From assembly GCF_022201045.2 (NCBI RefSeq), contig NC_068558.1:32259501-32323500 (forward strand): a stretch of 64,000 nt of DNA, read 5' to 3'. Of this stretch, positions 1-15,934 are shown one piece after another (within the stretch, counting starts at the first letter, position 1; each line of letters starts with the position of its first letter). A program made the position numbers and the translations under genes. The notes below the pieces were generated by a model, which saw only the letters and a program-made list of their open reading frames with translations, had not been told where the DNA came from and made no database searches. This DNA comes from Citrus sinensis (lineage: Eukaryota; Streptophyta; Magnoliopsida; Sapindales; Rutaceae).

Positions 1-119
1 AGCTCCAAGACTTCATGAATTTTGTCACATCACCCAATTTCTCGTTGATGAATAATGTCGCCGATCTTCGTGGTCGGGTTGAAGCTCTTACAACCCAGTT
101 TCCCATCCCCGGAGTATGA
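1..119 (+). CDS. SHM3: Serine hydroxymethyltransferase, 3' terminal coding fragment
   Basis: Only the C-terminal 38 codons are inside the window; the gene runs off the left edge. Frame 3 reads LQDFMNFVTSPNF at the start and ends RVEALTTQFPIPGV, then TGA at 117-119. The ending QFPIPGV after a helical 'LRGRVEAL' stretch is typical of the SHMT C-terminus. SHMT is a PLP enzyme that interconverts serine and glycine while passing a one-carbon unit to tetrahydrofolate. From memory, this tail resembles the plastid isoform (SHM3 in Arabidopsis) more than the cytosolic or mitochondrial ones, so the symbol is an inference. None of the PLP-binding part is visible. The family call is fairly sure, the compartment less so. 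Confidence 0.72.
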   Translation, partial: LQDFMNFVTSPNFSLMNNVADLRGRVEALTTQFPIPGV

Positions 120-2114
120 TTGTGTAGTTGTTTTACAGGTTAAAACCCGATCGATGCTTTCTCATGGGGGAAAATGACAGGCACTATGTTTTTGCTTCTG
201 TGAACTGCAGGGGAAAATTAAATTATTATAATATAGGGGTTAAATTACTTATGGAAAATGATGAATTCTAGGGCCAAATTTTGATCTAATGGTCTTTTTA
301 GTCTCTTCTCTAATTAGCATTTGTTGATTGTACTTAGTGACGTCTTTGATCTTTCATCTATGACTCAAAACAAAATGGTTTAATCAGATGCTGAAATACA
401 TGTTTCCAATTTCTCTTTTAACATATTTCTTAAGTAAACCAAAAGATTTAAATGACGTCACCCTGTCATTGGAATGCGAAAATTTGGTGCAAGCAAGCAT
501 GTCTGCTTGATCAATGAACATTTCTGAAGTTAATAGGCTTTTCGACTCATTAATTGATTTTTGAAACTTAAAGGTATAACTAAGAGAACTATTCCTTCAC
601 ACTTTCACCGAATACATCAATGAAGATGAATTTGCAGAAGATAAGCGCTCTCTGCATATGTCGTAACCCTGCATTGACAGAATAATAGTGGTATTATTAT
701 CCCTTTCACCTCAGAACTTTCAAAATTTATATTTGTCATTTTGTTCATTTTGTTCAATTCATACACCATTAAAGAAAATATGCATACGTCCTAAAACCAT
801 ATCTATTACTACAATAAAAACAATAATATAAAATTTCTTATGTAAATAACTATAAGACCTATGTATTTTACATGACTTATATGACTCACACAACTTATAC
901 GACTATATTACTTATACCACTATATTTCTTATACGACCTATACAATTATATTACTTACGCAACTTACACGATTATATTTCTTACACAAACTACATGACTA
1001 CATTTCTTATACGTGCTACACGACTACATTACTTACACGAGCTACATTATTACATGACCTATACGACTACATGACGTACATGACGTCCAATAAAATACAC
1101 GACCTAAAACATTTTCGCCATAAACACATGTTCAACATGATCTCTTGCTGAAAAAAATAATTAAACAACGTATATTGCATACAGTTTGACATATAAGGAA
1201 AATAGTGAAAAAAAAATTGAAAATAGAACATTATAATGTGAGGAAAATATCTAGATTTTTTTTATAAAATGTTAAACTTAAAACCCAACAACATTAACAT
1301 ACCTTATTGGTTTGTTTAATGAGCAATGCACCTCCTTTCAATTGAAAAAACTATGAGAGTTAAAGATGTTAATACATAACTATACTTGTGTAAGAGGTTA
1401 TAAAAGATTTTAAGAGATTTTGTAGTTGTTTTGGATAAGAAGAGAGTGAGGAGGATTTGATGCATTTATTAAGGATATTTTAAACTTTACATTTCTTAGG
1501 GTACTCGTGAAAATGAAAAAGTGGAGTATTTAAATAATTGTTAAAGGGTATTTAATCAAAAGCCCCAGAAAAACAGAACAGAAGATCATGATTTTCGTTC
1601 GTGCAATTAGAAACGATGAAGCAAATGACACCATCAAGCTGGAGTTAGATGATCACCCATTTCATCAACTATGAGTTTTTGTTGTGATGATGTCATTAAA
1701 TCGAATTATCATGTCTCACCTTCAGTTGTAAAATTTAACTAGCTCATCAAGTAATAGAAGCTTTTTAAGTTAAGATCAGGGTTGCATTTGATGCAGTTAC
1801 TAACTTTACAACCTAATAAATCCCAGTTGGACAAATACCAGTCATTTGTCCAAAGTATTTATGCTACACAACAGTTGGAACTTCTTACAATTTTGTAAAA
1901 CAAAAGTGCTCTTGCTCTAGCTCTTGCTTACACGTCCAATATGGCTCTTTGAAAACAATATTGTACCATTAATCCCTATTCTACTCCATTTGAAAAGTGG
2001 CACTGAATTTCCTTTTTTCCATATTACACATCATTCGGTCGTGTCTAAACAAAAAGAGCACAAAAAATTGTTCAAGTATCTATTTCTTTCTAGGTCCTTA
2101 GATTAGACACAAAC
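120..2114. other. Intergenic stretch between SHMT and MED22
   Basis: This holds the SHMT 3' UTR at the left and the MED22 3' UTR at the right (MED22 is read from the other strand). The two genes converge here. The middle is AT-rich and contains a degenerate minisatellite (listed separately). I see no convincing coding region; short open frames such as 1924-2106 have no family resemblance. Confidence 0.7.
862..1095. repeat. Degenerate tandem repeat (minisatellite), unit about 24-28 bp
   Basis: Roughly eight diverged copies of a unit close to 'CTACACGACTACATTTCTTA' follow one another. The blocks 'ACGACTATATTACTT', 'CCACTATATTTCTT', 'ACGATTATATTTCTT', 'TGACTACATTTCTT' and 'CGACTACATTACTT' recur at near-even spacing. 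The copies drift from TA-rich on the left to CA-rich on the right, which fits gradual decay of a local array. Confidence 0.7.
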
Positions 2115-3483
2115 TCATTGTTGAGAATTTTGAGTTGTCCTATGCCCAGAAGAATAATAATGAGCTTCAAGCTCCTTAAGACTAGCAGCTGCCTCCTCTC
2201 CAGTTCTAGCCAACATTCGGTCCGTTTTTTCTGCCTGCTGGTTAAACTCATTAGTCCTTTGTTCTACATGGTCATTAAGAGATGCAAATCCTGAGAAAAT
2301 AGCAGTCTGCTTTAACTCTGAGACCAACTTAAGTAAAGAGTCAGCTGCCTGAACCTGTTCTTCGTGAATGAAAAAAAGGAAACAGTTAGAAACTATTTTT
2401 AGACATGATTATGAGATAAGTTGTAGAAGCAGCTCGGCTTAACCACAATTTAAAGCAGACTACAAGCAGATAATTAAACTATGAATGATTTCAACAAGTA
2501 AGAAGGTCAACAGATCAGAATTATGTGGACCATTCAGTTTATCAAATAACATGAAGAGCAGGAAATCGGTCAGGTTTGTGCTGCACAACTGGTAGAGAAA
2601 TTTAGAATTCACTAGCAATTTATGGTAGTAAAGCACAGTAAAACATCTATGTAATCATAAATAATGTTAAATATTTACAAACCATTCTGGATGCCCGCAT
2701 CTCCATCATGAAAGATTCTTGTGAGTTTCTGACGGGTGGATCATTCACCTACATACAATAAGATGCTGCCAAGTGAATATATGGATTCCGAGGAAATTTT
2801 CAATAAATGTCATAATGAATAGTCAAATCCATAGCAAAAATACTCCAGAGATGAGAGAACCTTAAAATGATTGTTAAAAAAGAAAGAACTTCCTGTTTGC
2901 ATACAAGGCCTCAGCCCCCAGGTAGACATTGCAGTGCAAGATTGAAGCAAGCAAATAAACTAGTCAGTAAATTCTTTCCATAAGGGTTCTGTTCCAATGT
3001 TCACTTAAACTTGTAGATGTCTCATTAATCAATTTTGCTCCTATGATTAGGTTATATTAACCATAACCAATAACTGCACATTTTTTGTTATTAATATTTT
3101 TAAGCATAATATATAAGTCAAATGTAAGTCAATTTCAAGATAACTGAAGTGATTGACTGCAAGATTCTCTCAACAGCAGGGAAGTTGTTTAAACTAAAAC
3201 ATAAAACAATCAATTCTTCGTGTGCATCAACAGAGTCAAGAAAATACTAAAATAACTGCATCATAAGAAGCCAATTATATGTTACTTTAAGTGGGAAAAG
3301 AGTGATAACGAAGAAAAGAAATGATTCTAAGCAGTAGAATACCCTTGCAACATTGACTAGCTGGCTGAAATTGTCAACAATACTTGCGATATCAGTTTCG
3401 ACTCTTTGCATCAGAGTCTTCTGCTTCTGAGCTGCTGCAGCTGCTGCGGCAGCTGTGGGCCCACTTCCTGCTCCTTTATTCAT
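2115..3483 (-). CDS. MED22: Mediator of RNA polymerase II transcription subunit 22
   Basis: MED22 is a head-module subunit of Mediator, which links transcription factors to RNA polymerase II. Three coding exons on the minus strand (3483-3342, 2748-2683, 2354-2115) give 148 residues, close to the plant family length. All introns are GT-AG and phase 0. The protein starts MNKGAGSGP, then a run of eight alanines, then [14 protein letters not shown]; the middle exon encodes [19 protein letters not shown]; the last contains [20 protein letters not shown] and ends [12 protein letters not shown]. The order and wording match plant MED22a/b closely, and the protein is mainly helical. The start was set at 3483 by homology, although the frame stays open upstream. 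A donor-like AAG|GTAACA at 4643/4642 suggests a non-coding leader exon. Confidence 0.93.
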
Positions 3484-4828
3484 TCTTTTAACTTTTTCAA
3501 TAACTGAACCAATCACAAAAGATAAGATTAAAAAGATAAGGGAACTAGGTCCAATGTTTAATAAGAATGGACATAAGGTAAAATTTCTGTTTACTTGGTC
3601 AAAACTAGTCCAAGCAATTATGTTTGCCTTCAATCACATGCTATAAATAAAGTGTGGCTTGCTCATAAACTGAATAATTTTAGACTGATAGTAGAGAGAA
3701 TTAAAAAATTAGGGAATTGAAAAAAAAAAAAAAAATTGTAGAGGTCCCATATCCTAATTTCGTATTTTATGCCTTATTGTGGTGCTAAGCAATTCATAGG
3801 ACGCCTTGGCTTGCACATGCCACAATGCTCAATGCAATGCCTTGCCATAGATGTGTATGAACTTCCCCCATACAATTCCATGGCTTGGGAGAGTCAGCAA
3901 CATCCTTTGCCACGCCATTTCATTGGCCACTCACTGCCTGGCATTAGGATGTTTAATTCTTCTCCTTCTGTTATTACTTATATTGATTTTTTGATGTTCA
4001 TTTTCAGTCATTACATCATTCGATAGCATCAACAGTGACTGTAAATAAAGCACGTCTCAAATAACAATGAAACAGCAAACACGACCAAGCATGGTCCCTT
4101 TAAAATTTCATTCTCAATACATTCCAGCTGAGCAAAATAAAAGAGCCATTTTAGCCTCTCCAGCTCCATCCCGTAATAAGGCTGAGGGGAGATTGAATAC
4201 TAATAATCATCTGAAATTATGTAAATCCTAGATGCCAAATTACAGTCTTTCCGAATTTTTTCAATAACAGTAACTCAATATGAACCAAATGATCAATCAT
4301 CAATGAATTCAATCAAAACACCAACTGTACGTCACAAAATCTCATTCATTTGAACAAATCCGGATCAGATCCACGTTCAGATTGCTTTTTAACTACCGGC
4401 ACCCAGAAAAAAAAGTCCAGATGTTATAAAATTTAATGTAGATGCTTTTCAGAATCAAGAACATGGGTATACAACAATACAACATCAATATGTTCAATAG
4501 GTTTCTTTAGAACGAGAGAGAATCGCTCTATTTCATTTGTGAGTTTTATATTCGAATAAGTTTCGAAAATTCAGTGCGAAGAGCGAGTGTACTAAAGTTT
4601 ATTCAGACAAGCTGCACAAATTCTGGCAAGCACAAATGTTACCTTGCCTACCAGCACGGGCAGTGAACGGGCTGCGAGGGCGGCGGCGACTGGGGACGTG
4701 GCTGGTAGATCAACGGCGGCAAGCTGAGGTTGGTATTTGCGCCGGCTTGTGAGTTTTGGCTGGGGTTAGTTTCTTTGTTATTATTATTATAAATTTTTCT
4801 CCAAGTACTCTCATTCTCATTTTTTAAA
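3484..4828 (-). other. MED22 leader intron, leader exon and upstream region
   Basis: On the minus strand a GC-richer block around 4643-4740 ends in AAG|GTAACA, a good splice donor. An AG just upstream of the MED22 ATG can serve as acceptor. This suggests a 5' UTR exon near 4643-4740 with an intron of about 1.15 kb before the start codon. No protein-coding frame in this stretch resembles a known family. Confidence 0.5.
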
Positions 4829-5273
4829 GGGTTAATTTTATCCTGCCCCTAAATGTTTCAATATTTTTCGCCACGCACCCATATATTTCGAAAATACTCA
4901 CTCCACACTTAATTCTGTTAATTTGACCGTTATATTTAATGGTCCTATTTAAAATTTAAGTAAATATCCGAAATACCCCTTATCTTGAATTAGAGAAAAA
5001 TAAAATGAGATAAAATATTAATTTAATAATTAATATTTACATTAAAAAATTTTATTTAAAGGTAATTAATAATAATTCCATCAATTAAATTATCAAATAA
5101 ATTTAATTTATCATCATCAAATAATATTTAGGATATAAATTTTTAAATTTACCCTTTGACCGTTAGAATAAACGGTTAAAATAACATAATTAGGTGTGAA
5201 ATGAGTATTTTCGAAATATATGAGTGCGTGTCAAAAACTATTGAAACATTTGGGGGCAGGACAAAATTAACCC
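4829..5273. mobile_element. MULE-like MITE with long terminal inverted repeats
   Basis: The first ~115 bases (GGGTTAATTTTATCCTGCCC ... ATTTCGAAAATACTCA ... ACCGTT) return as a reverse complement at the right end (5160-5273, ending in the complement of GGGTTAATTTTGTCCTGCCC). Identity is roughly 80-90% by eye. Both ends are flanked by the same 8 bases, TTTTTAAA (4821-4828 and 5274-5281), which reads as a target-site duplication. The 445 bp length, long TIRs and GGGT-type terminus fit a non-autonomous Mutator-like element. It has no coding capacity. Confidence 0.8.
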
Positions 5274-5281
5274 TTTTTAAA

Positions 5282-6000
5282 AAGTGATACTGAGTTTTAA
5301 AAACACTTTTGCTTCCAAAAAGATAATAGGTGAAGCAGCTACCAGCTAGCACGTGGCGATGTCTGATTTCGAAGCAATGGAACCGAAAATATTGTAATTT
5401 GTAAATGATTTTTTACAAGTTAAAATGTAATTTTGGTTGGTATATTTGTTTAAAATTCGATTTTGACAATTACATACTCTAAAATCCTATAATTATATGA
5501 ATACACACATTATTGTTAAATAGATGCCCTAATTTGTTCACTTAGTCAACTTTGACACCCAACAAATAAATGCAATTTATTTTATTACTTTAATTTCTTT
5601 TATGAGTATTTGACATTTAAATATGCTGACAAAGTCTACATAGTTCATTGGTTGAATTGTGAACATTTCTTTGTTAAGGTTCGATTCTTTCTTCATGTAT
5701 TGTAGGAACTAGGAAGTTGATTTTTTTTTTAAATATTCATAAATTTAATTTAGTAGAGCCAATTTAAGAGGTAAACATTTACAAATTACAATTGTATTTA
5801 TTAATTACATAGGCTAATTTAGGAGAAAAATATTTACAAATATCAATTAACAGTTTTATAAACTATTTCTTGTCTTCAAACTAAAGTTATTAGGGGGGTC
5901 ACGTCTATGGACCATAACGTATGGCGTTTTTTATTTCCTTTGGAATATTAGAAAATAGGTATATCGTACATCTTGACTTATTTAATAAATTATTTATAAA
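5282..6000. other. AT-rich intergenic DNA
   Basis: No open frame, repeat pair or RNA gene that I can support; low-complexity AT-rich sequence only. Confidence 0.6.
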
Positions 6001-6258
6001 AAAACAACTCTTATTTTTTTAGGGATGACAGTTTTACCCGGATCTGACCTGGACCCGGACGAATCCGAAAAATTTGGGTCGAGTTGAACCCGTACTGGAG
6101 TATCCGAAATGAATTTTAGTGACTTATAAAAAACAACTCTTACCTTCTTAGGGATGGTGTTTAACCCGAACCCAGCTCGGACTCAGACGAACCCGAAAAA
6201 TCTGGGCCAGGTTGAATCCGTACCGGAGTATTCGGAATAAATTTTAGTGACTCGGATA
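6001..6258. repeat. Direct tandem duplication, about 129 bp x 2
   Basis: The block beginning AAAACAACTCTTA and running through AGGGATG, ACCCG, GAACCCGAAAAAT, CGTACTGGAGTAT to GAATTTTAGTGACT occurs twice, at 6001-6129 and 6130-6258, with about 80% identity by eye. Each copy carries an 'AGGGATG' start like the tip of a hAT-type element, so one end of the transposon listed below appears doubled. Confidence 0.75.
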
Positions 6259-7130
6259 TATCCGAGTCCTGTTCCGAGTTTGGATTAACCCGTATATTCG
6301 GAACCCAAATATCTTATTTTAATATTATTTTTTAATTATATTTATTAACTAATATAAATACAAAGAAAAAAGAAACTAATTTTATCTATTCCTCTTCCTC
6401 ATATCGCAACTGTCGCCTGCTGACTACTGCAGGAAAAGTGTCTATTCATCATCATCGGTCCAGGCTGCTGCCGTCGCAAGCTCGGGTTCGACACCGTCGC
6501 CGACGCCTTGCGTCTTCTGTCAGATCGCTCGCAATTCGACCTCAACACCGCTCCTTTATTCAGTTTGCCCCGCTCTCTGTCTTTCTTAAACTCCATTCGT
6601 TTACATCTTCGATTTGGCCGCAGGAGACCAAATGACTGGATTAATCTTTAACTAATCCATGGATCTTCCTTCATTTCCTTTGCAAACAAACAAGGGCTTT
6701 ACCTTGGATTAACGTGCTAATTATTTTCGCTTTGTGACATCATTCAAGACAAGAAGGTCGTCGCTTTCAAGACATCAAGCCCGATGTTTGCAGGTTTCAT
6801 AGAAAATTATGGAGAAATATTTGTGGTTGTTTTATTAATTGAAATATTGACATTTATGGATTTATATTATTGGATGTGTTATTGTTTAGAAATTTGTATT
6901 GTTTATGGATGATTTACAATCCGGATGTGTTATTAATTGAAAATGTATTAAGATTTTATTTTTACAATTTTAGAAACTGATTCATTGATCCGGGTTCAAA
7001 ACCCAGAATTCGAAAACCCGAATTTTTCCGAATTGAACCCATTTCGGACCCGAATGAAAAAAAACCAAGGTTTAATCCGGGTCCGGGAAGAAGAAACCGG
7101 ACCCGAATTTTGCCATCCATATACCTCCTT
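6020..7130. mobile_element. Degenerate hAT-like non-autonomous element
   Basis: The left end reads TAGGGATGACAGTTTTACCC and the right end, reverse complemented, reads TATGGATGGCAAAATTCGGG. Both ends continue into stretches rich in CCCGAA/TTCGGG words (6050-6310 and 6985-7115), giving imperfect terminal inverted repeats of over 100 bp. 'TAGGGATGGCAA' is a common hAT tip in plants. A GC-richer core at 6400-6640 carries overlapping open frames on both strands with no recognised domain; it may be a captured gene fragment. No transposase and no clear 8 bp target duplication were found, so the class is tentative. Confidence 0.5.
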
Positions 7131-7179
7131 TTAAAGTCTAATGTCAAAATAGAAGAATTTACTCAAAAAAAAAAAACTT

Positions 7180-7330
7180 TTAAAAAATTTATCAAACACC
7201 ATTTTATCAAAACATATGATACAAGCGAGTAGCTGCTAATAATGTTTCAAATTGTTAAATAAATAACTTTCAAAGAATTTACCAAACACCATTTTTATCA
7301 AAACTTATGAAACAAACGACTTATAATGTT
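7180..7330. repeat. Short dispersed repeat ('TTACCAAACACCATTTTT' family), two copies
   Basis: 'ATCAAACACCATTTTATCAAAAC' like words at 7189-7215 return at 7275-7310 as ACCAAACACCATTTTTATCA, and again far away at 49580-49640. The shared text extends over 60-80 bases (…AAAATTTACCAAACACCA…CTTATGAAACAA…). This looks like a decayed MITE family with copies in both places. Confidence 0.5.
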
Positions 7331-7891
7331 TTCACGTCATTCTCAAAAAGAGGCCTTCGGGTTTTACTGTAGGTCAGACTATAAAGTTTGTAAACATTTT
7401 GGTAAAGTAAATCTCAGCATTGTATCTCCGCATAATAAAGAAAGGCGCCGTGTAGATCAAAGGCAGTCTAGTACATTACCACAATTATTGGACTATAATA
7501 ACAACATATCTTGGTATATGGCCGAACTTCATTACCTACTTCTAAGTAAACATGCACAAAGTTGGGGTGGCAATCAAGTGAACTGCATTTCACAGTGCTC
7601 TTTTCACAAAATTTTGCAAGCCAAAAGACATGTTACTACAATTAGATATATCAAAGACAAGAAACACATGCACATAAATATGCCCGTAGGCAACTACTCA
7701 AAACAGTCAACTGATGATGCTTGAGAAAACTTTGATTCAATTAAGTAAAAGGCAAATTAACTCCCAATGCAAAACCATAAACAAAAACCACAAAAAAATC
7801 TGGTCTACATGATTGATCAATCCATACAAGAAACATGAAATTAAGTTCTAATTGTTTATACTCATCTGCAGATTTGAAAAGACTAAGCAAT

Positions 7892-9028
7892 TCACCGCTT
7901 TCCACCACCACCGCCTAGCTTGGGGCCCTTCGGGGCGGCACCCTTAGGCACGCTACTTTTGACTTGAGACTTCTGTGACTTGGACATCGTCTCCGCTTTC
8001 TTTGCCTTCTTTTCATCCTTAGTCTTCTTGATCCTCTCCTTAATTTCACTGAAAATCACAGCACAACATCAGTTAGTAATGCATACAGCTTCGAACCCAA
8101 CAGAATAGAAAACGTACATATGGGTAATAATAAGCCTACCGAAGTGCAGCCTCCCGTGCAGCATCTCGGACTTCTGGCTTCTCAGTTCTTCTCTTCTGGA
8201 TAACTTCCAAGGTGGCACCAACTATAGATCTTGAATAGGGCTTCTTAGTGGCACGACGCTTCTTCTTAACTGCCTCAGCAGCAATGTCCTGCAGATAGCA
8301 CACAAATTATATCAGAAATAGTGATTTTGGTGTTGAATTCAAAGGACGTTACAAAAGAAAAATACCTTCTTGTGCTGTTTCCTGTACATGGCTGTCCATG
8401 TAAGCTTCGATGGCTTCAATCGGTTGTGGAAGTACCTCTTGCATTTAGAATTGGCAAAGAGGAAAACCTTCATCAACAACAAAGAGAACATCAGTGCCTA
8501 ATTTAGAACCATCAATGACTGACTGTGCTCTACGCTGGTCAATCTCATACAAATTCATCAGTACTTGTAACAAAAATTCCGTGCTAATGCTATAGATTCC
8601 AGGCTAATGCTATAAAGCCAACTAATTAGAAATGTTTCTATATCTACTCAAATCTAACAACAAGCCAGTGAAAAAAGGAAATTATATAGTAAAATTTGAA
8701 GCAAAATATGTTGACATAATTAAACTCCAAATACAAAAAATGAAATAACCTAATCACCTGAGAGTCTGAACGAATAAATCTGATACCCTTACCAGGGTAT
8801 ATCTTGGCACCGCTGAATTTGCAAAGTTCAGTCCTGATGATACACCAGAAACAAACAATTAATGGGTCACTTCTTTGTTCATACAATTTTTTTTAAAAAA
8901 AAGAGAATACAGATATAGCAAAAATAAATAAATAAAATAAAAGTATGAAACACAAAAACTTTCGCACAGGAAACAGAAACAAGAACTGATGAGACGAAGA
9001 AAGAGGAGAGAACGCACTTGAGAACCAT
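7892..9028 (-). CDS. RPL24: 60S ribosomal protein L24 (eL24)
   Basis: This is a structural protein of the large cytosolic ribosomal subunit; in Arabidopsis one copy (STV1) is also needed for reinitiation after upstream ORFs. Five exons (9028-9018, 8833-8758, 8467-8366, 8288-8140, 8048-7892) join into 164 residues, the usual plant length. The protein begins [20 protein letters not shown], with the eL24 zinc-finger-like N-terminus, continues [20 protein letters not shown], and ends in a basic tail with [13 protein letters not shown]. Exon 1 carries only 11 coding bases, so the start depends on the AA|GTGCGT donor joining to G ACT GAA. All introns are GT-AG. It lies head to head with MSI1. The 3' UTR probably reaches to about 7.4-7.7 kb. 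Confidence 0.97.
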
Positions 9029-9085
9029 GGTTTCTGATGGTGTTGCTGGATGCGGCTTCAAAATTTCAGAAACCCTAGAAGCCAA

Positions 9086-9345
9086 GCACCTAATATAACT
9101 CTGTTGCTCCTCGCACTCAAATATGGGCCTGTGGGCCGGTTACGTATGGGCTGATCATTATTAATACTAAAATCACTGGCCTCAATAGAATACAAGGGCA
9201 GCTACGTAATTTTATTTAAATTCTTATTTAGCAGGTGAGTGACGTTTTTAACAAACTTGTTCCTTGAACTGTAGTTTTGATAAATACAAGGGTACTCGGT
9301 GCAAATTACCCTTATTCTTTTTCCCACTCCACTCAACATCTCAAA
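9086..9345. promoter_or_regulatory. Shared RPL24/MSI1 divergent promoter with three site II motifs
   Basis: Under 0.3 kb separates the RPL24 leader from the likely MSI1 leader. TGGGCC at 9124-9129 and 9132-9137, plus TGGGCT at 9147-9152, are three TGGGCY 'site II' elements within 29 bases. Clustered site II motifs are a known mark of plant ribosomal-protein and proliferation-linked genes and are bound by TCP factors. No clear TATA box is visible on the MSI1 side. The motif positions are read directly; the shared regulation is inferred. Confidence 0.6.
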
Positions 9346-13831
<4,486 letters not shown>

Positions 13832-14640
13832 ACCCGAGCTAGCCCATAGCAACATGAGTTCCTTTTCTTAATTATAGTAGTCGATGGAGGAATGTAGCTC
13901 CTCTTGTTTTTTTTTCCTATTCCCAGTTAAGGAAATGAGAGAATATTTTAACTCCATCTGCATTTGACCTATTTATATTATAGAGTTTATTTTTGGAATT
14001 TTGTAGCTGTTCTTTGAAAATTTGGCTTTGAGCATTTATTGACCATGCGTGACTATTCCAGAAATCTGTTAATATTTATGTGACTGTCCGTTTTAAAGCA
14101 ATCTTTTGTCACACAGAAATATATTATTGTCCTGGAACACATTTTTTTCTCATAAATATCCCAACGCGAAAGATTTTTTTTTATTATTACACGAGGTTAT
14201 TGTTTAAATTATAATTCATATTATTTGAGATTATAATTGATATTTACAAATTAGATTATTAATGAGATTGATTTACATTAATGCTTATGAGACTCTCAAT
14301 TATACAATATAATTAAGGAAGAAAATATCTACACATTATACTTGTGGAGGTTCGAAAGGCCAAAGTGGTTAACGCGAAAGATATATATTTGACTATATCA
14401 GCTCTAATTTTAAAGAAAAATCATAAATATTCATATGTTTCAGTCACCATTTGGATTTTGGAATACTCACAATCTCAGTCTCATTCTCATTTACAAATTA
14501 AAAACCGTAAAGTGAAAGGGGCGTCGTCATTTTACTAAAGTAAAAGGGTATTTGGATAATTTTCAGTCTCATTTGGTGTAGTCGTGTAATATTGTTTAGT
14601 GTCAGCATAGTCTCACTATTTGAGGATTTTATAGGGTTAT
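13832..14640. other. MSI1 3' UTR and intergenic DNA up to APC13
   Basis: The first ~250 bases after the MSI1 stop look like its 3' UTR. From about 14150 the sequence is AT-rich with short open frames of no recognised family. The APC13 promoter should lie in the last 200-300 bases, but I see no clear TATA box. Confidence 0.5.
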
Positions 14641-14641
14641 A

Positions 14642-14692
14642 ATGGCTGCGATCTTTCCCTCGGCCATCTCTCATCTCTGGTCAAATTCATAG
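14642..14692 (+). other. Upstream ORF in the APC13 leader, ending at a splice donor
   Basis: ATGGCTGCGATC opens a 16-codon frame (MAAIFPSAISHLWSNS) whose stop TAG occupies 14690-14692, directly before a GTAATC donor. The leader intron would then end with TTACAG at 15209, 13 bases before the APC13 ATG. The uORF therefore ends exactly on an exon edge. There is no transcript evidence. Confidence 0.45.
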
Positions 14693-15222
14693 GTAATCAT
14701 TACATTTTGTTTCTCTTAATTTATTTATGATTTTTCATCATTAAATTAAATTTCATCATTCTTTCAAATATTGTATGGTATTCCATTCCATTGTCCATGT
14801 GTTTTGATTTTGTGCCTGCTTAGGTATCTAATAGATTGTTACTGATTTTTTACCAAACATAATAAGAATAATCATCTTCAGATTGAATGCATATAATGTT
14901 GATCTTGTTTTGCTTTCTGGGGAAAGAAACTAATTTGTGAATTAGACTCTTTAATTGGTTGTTGATGTTTCTTATCTTACGCACTGGAGCCAATCTGCAA
15001 TTTTTGACAGCCATTTTAGTTCTTTCTTCTTTGAAACTGAAACTGTCTTACTCTTAGTGGTTTTTTTTTTTATACTATTTATCTTTGCTCGCCTAAAACT
15101 CGAGGTTGGTTAAATGGGTTTTCAACTTTTAATTAATTTCTATTTATTTTCAATGGAGTTCAACTTTTTGCTTTTCACATTTGAGTTTGTGGTTTGATTG
15201 ATGTTACAGGTACAGATTGGAT

Positions 15223-15934
15223 ATGGCAGAACTAAGCCAGGGAATCCTAATTGATATTGTGGATGAAGAATGGATGAGAGACACTCTACCTGATGATGGT
15301 AACATTTCTTTCACATTCAGCTTTCGACGCGGTTGATTTAGTTTTTTTAGTTTTGTCATATTTTTGTTCTTATCGTAAATCTGTATTAATGCAGATCTCC
15401 CATTGCCACCAGTGCTGGTTGTTCGACCTGATGATACTGAAGACTCAAGTATGTCTCTTTGGTTATAACTTTCTTTATATATAGTATGCCCGCCAATCTT
15501 AATGGCTTTTGGTGCTTCATTGAACATGTCTATTATTGGACAGCGCAGACATCATTTTAAGTGATAATATATATGCAACTGTTATATTTTCTTTCTCTCT
15601 TCCCCTTACCTGAGCTTGTGTGTAATTGTCAGTGTCCAACGAATGCATAAAGATGAAGTTTGCACATATTGAGGTTTTGTTTTGTCTGTTCAGTGATTGG
15701 TAGTATGGGGAAGACATGTAATCTGTGCACCAATGTCAATTGTTTGTTCTCTTAATTTGTTATGCATCATGCACAGATTTTGCTCTTGTATATTTTCCAT
15801 CTGACTTCATCTACTGGCTTTTTAACTGTTTTTAAGGGTTTTTTTTTTTTCCTTCCTTTTGTTTTGTTTCAGACCAGGAGCCTCAACAGGTGAATGAAGA
15901 TACTTGGCATGATCTTGCAATGGGTACCCAGTGA
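15223..15934 (+). CDS. APC13: Anaphase-promoting complex subunit 13 (BONSAI)
   Basis: APC13 is a small subunit of the anaphase-promoting complex, the ubiquitin ligase that drives mitotic exit; in Arabidopsis the gene is BONSAI. Three exons (15223-15298, 15395-15448, 15873-15934) encode 63 residues. The protein begins [20 protein letters not shown], continues [17 protein letters not shown] and ends WHDLAMGTQ, a match to plant APC13 along its full length. If instead a donor inside the last exon were used (ATGG|GTACCC at 15923/15924, acceptor TTCAG before ATGCGACTGG near 16005), the tail would become DATGNEVSGESGG… with a stop near 16090. The read-through ending fits the family better. Confidence 0.92.

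Noticed and set aside
862-1095. Considered as a CRISPR-like array
   Set aside because: The units are contiguous and degenerate with no unique spacers, and this is plant nuclear DNA.
3484-3633. In-frame N-terminal extension of MED22 with a hydrophobic segment
   Set aside because: The family starts at MNKG; the extension is intron or leader sequence and would put a membrane-like segment on a nuclear protein.
6399-6635. A pair of 65-codon frames on opposite strands over the same bases
   Set aside because: GC-rich core of the hAT-like element; overlap on both strands and lack of a domain argue against a real gene.
7326-7724. A 132-codon open frame on the plus strand
   Set aside because: It sits in the likely 3' UTR/downstream region of RPL24 and shows no domain or codon pattern.
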